DNA of 64,000 bases from CAYNRA01 sp046296415 (GTDB lineage: Bacteria > Bacteroidota > Bacteroidia > Cytophagales > Spirosomataceae): assembly GCA_046296415.1 (NCBI GenBank), contig JBKBLN010000002.1, forward strand, positions 806,001 through 870,000, in the 5' to 3' direction. The notes under the pieces were generated by a model that had not been told where the DNA came from, searched no databases, and was given only the letters and a program-made list of their open reading frames with translations. Below, piece by piece: positions 61,435-64,000 of the stretch. Within the stretch, counting starts at the first letter, position 1. Each line of letters opens with the position of its first letter. The translations under genes were made by a program, and so were the position numbers.

Positions 61435-62901
61435 TCACTTATTTTCTAGCTTTAGAACTCCTCTTGGACATACGGCTGAACAAATACCACACCCCACACA
61501 AGATGCCCTGACAATATCTTCTCCTTTTTGCGCGTAGGCCCGTACATCAATACCTTGTTCACAATACACGGAACAATTTCCACAGGAAATACATTGGCCT
61601 CCATTGGTGGTGATCCGAAATCGGCTTTTCCATTTTTGAACAAGCCCTAAATAGGCAGCCAAAGGACAGCCAAATCGACACCAAACTCGATTTCCCATGA
61701 AAGGATAAAAACCCGTTCCTACTACTCCGGAAAAAATGGAGCCTATGAAAAAACCATAGTAGTATTTTAAATTATCTACCGAGATGAAACCAGCAATTAC
61801 TGAGGATCCTGTAAAAAAATGGTAGAGTACTCCGGAAGTCATGAGAATGACCAACCCCAAGACAGTATAAATAATACGTTTTTCCCACACCCAAGCTTTT
61901 TGAGAATAATTTGACAACTGCCGGTAGGGATCTCCCAATGTCTCGGCAAGACCTCCACACCCGCAAACCCAAGAACAATACCACCGTTTACCATATAAAT
62001 AGGTTAGAACTGGTACCCCAACAACAAAAAGAGCGATGCCCCAAACCAATAAAAATAAACCAAATGAACCACCTGCAAGTTTGGCTTCCAATCGATAATC
62101 AAAAAAGAAGGAATAATCTAAAGGCCACATGTTTTTTAGATCGGCGCTGGGCAATTGACACGCAGATAGGATTTCGGGAATCAGGAATGCGAAGGCTGTT
62201 TGAAAAAACATGACGGAAAAGGTCCGCCACTTCTGGTAAGGAATATCGCGGTATTTTAGCAGCATACGGGCGCCCATCACCAGGACGGCCACTGTATAGA
62301 GAAAGCCATACAAAAACCATTGGCTTGCATCTCCACCATTCAGGATGCGGGCAAGGGGATCAAAAAAGAGGATCCAGTTGACCAGATAGTGTGGAAAGAA
62401 ATAGAGTACGATATAAAAGACAATTAAAAAACTACCCACCATCCATCCTACTCGTTGCAAATTTCGATTGTATATTCCGTGATTTCGATGTGCCCCACCC
62501 CGTGGTGTATGGAGAAAAATATGCCATAATCCACCCAACACCATCAGTCCAAAACTTAGAAAGAAATAGATTCCAAACTTCTCTGTCCAAGTGGTGGATA
62601 AGACTTTTCTAGCTAATGGAAGCGTATAGGAATTAAATATTCGACGATCCCAAGCCTGCATTTGAATCATTTTTTGATTAAATGCCGACTCAATTTGGGC
62701 TACTTGATGAGCAAATTGAATAGGATGTAAAGCGTCTTTTTTCAACAAAGAACTCCAGTCTGCTTCTAGATGCGGTATCTCCACGATTTCCTCCAATTGA
62801 TGAGAAGAAATCTTAATTTCAAATTGAAAAAGGATACTGATCCAAAATCCAAATCCAATAAGAAAAATACCGATGGGTCCTATTTTTTTAACCAATTCCA
62901 T
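61435..62901 (-). CDS. Membrane polyferredoxin, NapH/NosR-like 4Fe-4S protein
   Basis: 488 residues. An N-terminal helix and a periplasmic part of about 100 residues are followed by five or more membrane spans. A cytoplasmic Cys cluster YCSWVCGCGGLAETLGDPYR lies near residue 295, WCRFGCPLAAYLG near 410, and two 4Fe-4S motifs at the end: Cys437-440-443-447 and Cys468-471-474-478. NapH, NosR, CcoG and RdxA share this layout and pass electrons between quinones, flavoproteins and periplasmic partners. Its start overlaps the end of the FAD oxidoreductase by 22 bases, so they are likely one electron-transfer unit. The final acceptor is unknown. Confidence 0.85.
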   Translation of the reverse strand: MELVKKIGPIGIFLIGFGFWISILFQFEIKISSHQLEEIVEIPHLEADWSSLLKKDALHPIQFAHQVAQIESAFNQKMIQMQAWDRRIFNSYTLPLARKVLSTTWTEKFGIYFFLSFGLMVLGGLWHIFLHTPRGGAHRNHGIYNRNLQRVGWMVGSFLIVFYIVLYFFPHYLVNWILFFDPLARILNGGDASQWFLYGFLYTVAVLVMGARMLLKYRDIPYQKWRTFSVMFFQTAFAFLIPEILSACQLPSADLKNMWPLDYSFFFDYRLEAKLAGGSFGLFLLVWGIALFVVGVPVLTYLYGKRWYCSWVCGCGGLAETLGDPYRQLSNYSQKAWVWEKRIIYTVLGLVILMTSGVLYHFFTGSSVIAGFISVDNLKYYYGFFIGSIFSGVVGTGFYPFMGNRVWCRFGCPLAAYLGLVQKWKSRFRITTNGGQCISCGNCSVYCEQGIDVRAYAQKGEDIVRASCVGCGICSAVCPRGVLKLENK

Positions 62902-64000
62902 TTTTTTGCTGATTTAAATTCAAATCCTGTTTGATCCGTAAACGATGACCTGATGCATTTTCCCCAGGCGGGGGTGAACTCAGGGTCAAAACTACCTTTT
63001 TCCCAATGTTGCAAACATTCCTCCACTGTCTGCTGGGATTCAATCCATTGGGTCCAGACCTGTTGTCTCAACCGTAATCCAATGCCCGAGACACCTAGGA
63101 CGTTGCGTCGAGTGGAATCGAAAGCAATTCTAAATATCATGTTTTGATGAGACCAATGAAAGGTTTTGATGTCGGGATGAACGCTTGATGGTACGTATCC
63201 ATAAATTTGATACTCCAAATCAAAAAATTTGGCTGAATTAAAATAGAGCTCTCTTTGATAAGGTTGTTTATACCCTAAAATTCGTTTGGCAACATATTCA
63301 CCCATTTGCCTACCTGTGTACCACATAGCTTCGATGGCGGCTCTCCCTGGAGGTGGGTTTTGACTTTCGGCACAGTCCCCTATCGCGTAGACATCAGGCA
63401 GTGAAGTTTCTAAATAATCATTGACTACGATTCCCTGATTTATGGCTAAATCATTCACTTGAATTTCGCCCAATCTAGGTTCCACCCCGATGCTCATTCC
63501 CACCCAATCGACGGGTAAGCTTTCGCCGGTTGAAAGTTCAATTTGAGCAACACGTCCATGTTTCCCAATAAAGGAAAGTGCTTCGGTTTGTCTGATCAGA
63601 TGAACGCCATGTGACGCAATATGGCAAGAAATTAGCTCCGACTCTTCTTTGGGTAAAATACGACTCCAGTAGGAGTCTTCGCGAATCAAGAGATAGGTTT
63701 TTTTCTTGGCGCAGACCATCATTTCGGCCAGTTCGACACCAATAAGTCCTCCTCCAATGATTGCGACGGTAGAGGCCTTGGGAATTTCGTTTTGCCACTT
63801 TTGCAGATCTTGCCATGAGTAAAATCCTTGTATCCCCTCTAGATCACTTCCAGGTACTTGCAAATTCCGGGTTCTAGATCCTACGGCCAAAATTAGGTGA
63901 TCATAAACCAGTTTTTGCTGATCACGCAGTCTAACCCACTTTTGCTTGGGGTCAATTTCAACAACCTTTTCATGGATGAGAGATATCTGTTTTTTCGACC
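62880..64000 (-). CDS. FAD-dependent NAD(P) oxidoreductase, N-terminus cut by window edge
   Basis: The frame is open to the window end, so the true start is beyond 64000; the TTG at 63890 is inside the protein. About 373 residues are visible. They include the FAD-linker VYDHLILAVGSRTRNL, the NAD(P)-binding VAIIGGGLIGVELAEMM, and the second FAD motif DVYAIGDCAE. The rest resembles pyridine nucleotide-disulfide or rubredoxin reductases, with a C-terminal domain of about 130 residues of unknown role. It overlaps the membrane polyferredoxin gene and probably feeds electrons into it from NAD(P)H. Confidence 0.88.
   Translation of the reverse strand, partial: SKKQISLIHEKVVEIDPKQKWVRLRDQQKLVYDHLILAVGSRTRNLQVPGSDLEGIQGFYSWQDLQKWQNEIPKASTVAIIGGGLIGVELAEMMVCAKKKTYLLIREDSYWSRILPKEESELISCHIASHGVHLIRQTEALSFIGKHGRVAQIELSTGESLPVDWVGMSIGVEPRLGEIQVNDLAINQGIVVNDYLETSLPDVYAIGDCAESQNPPPGRAAIEAMWYTGRQMGEYVAKRILGYKQPYQRELYFNSAKFFDLEYQIYGYVPSSVHPDIKTFHWSHQNMIFRIAFDSTRRNVLGVSGIGLRLRQQVWTQWIESQQTVEECLQHWEKGSFDPEFTPAWGKCIRSSFTDQTGFEFKSAKKWNWLKK

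Overview
The window looks like a chromosomal segment of a member of the Bacteroidota, most likely the order Cytophagales. Four things point there. Promoter-like sites follow the Bacteroidota pattern (TTG, about 20 bases, then TAnnTTTG) rather than TTGACA/TATAAT. A long fibronectin-III protein ends in a type IX secretion (gliding/Por) sorting domain. There is a response regulator with receiver, cyclic-nucleotide-fold and Crp-type HTH domains, and there are LytTR and TPR-kinase regulators. No rRNA or tRNA gene was recognised. Genus is not resolved from sequence alone.

Left part (1-34.5 kb): a degraded start holds a HigB-like toxin gene broken by a frameshift, followed by an intact HigA-like antitoxin and preceded by a palindromic operator. 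Then come lipid and envelope enzymes (fatty acid hydroxylase, S9 peptidase, DsbA/FrnE-type oxidoreductase, fatty acid desaturase, glutathione peroxidase, menA) and a TPR protein. Next are maf, a marR-yceI pair, a lipase-like lipoprotein with a beta-propeller protein and a ROK regulator, and a pyrB-nuoC-phosphoesterase operon. A PAS kinase/Crp-type response regulator pair follows, then a sugar isomerase-like lipoprotein behind a 13-copy CATAATT repeat with its dicarboxylate/amino acid symporter neighbour. The part closes with malic enzyme, a flippase, a large hybrid kinase and a ksgA-mgtE-dtd operon.

Middle (34.5-43 kb): a LytTR response regulator and a TPR sensor kinase face carB across a strong bidirectional terminator. 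RqcH (NFACT) and an Ppx/GppA phosphatase overlap each other and lie directly behind the ribosomal operon terminator.

Ribosomal block (43.1-58.6 kb, minus strand): the order is rplC-rplD-rplW-rplB-rpsS-rplV-rpsC-rplP-rpmC-rpsQ-rplN-rplX-rplE-rpsN-rpsH-rplF-rplR-rpsE-rpmD-rplO-secY-map-infA-rpmJ-rpsM-rpsK-rpsD-rpoA-rplQ. It starts at rplC with its own promoter and a structured leader of about 320 bases; rpsJ is absent from the usual position. Many of the longer gene spacers carry a perfect or near-perfect hairpin, and a good internal promoter lies between rpsN and rpsH. This punctuation is the most unusual structure in the window.

Right end (58.6-64 kb, minus strand): a T9SS-exported fibronectin-III repeat protein, then an FAD/NAD(P) oxidoreductase (cut by the window edge) overlapping a membrane polyferredoxin related to NapH/NosR-type proteins, probably one electron-transfer unit. 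Starts of several genes were moved to an internal ATG where the longest frame opened on TTG or GTG without support.
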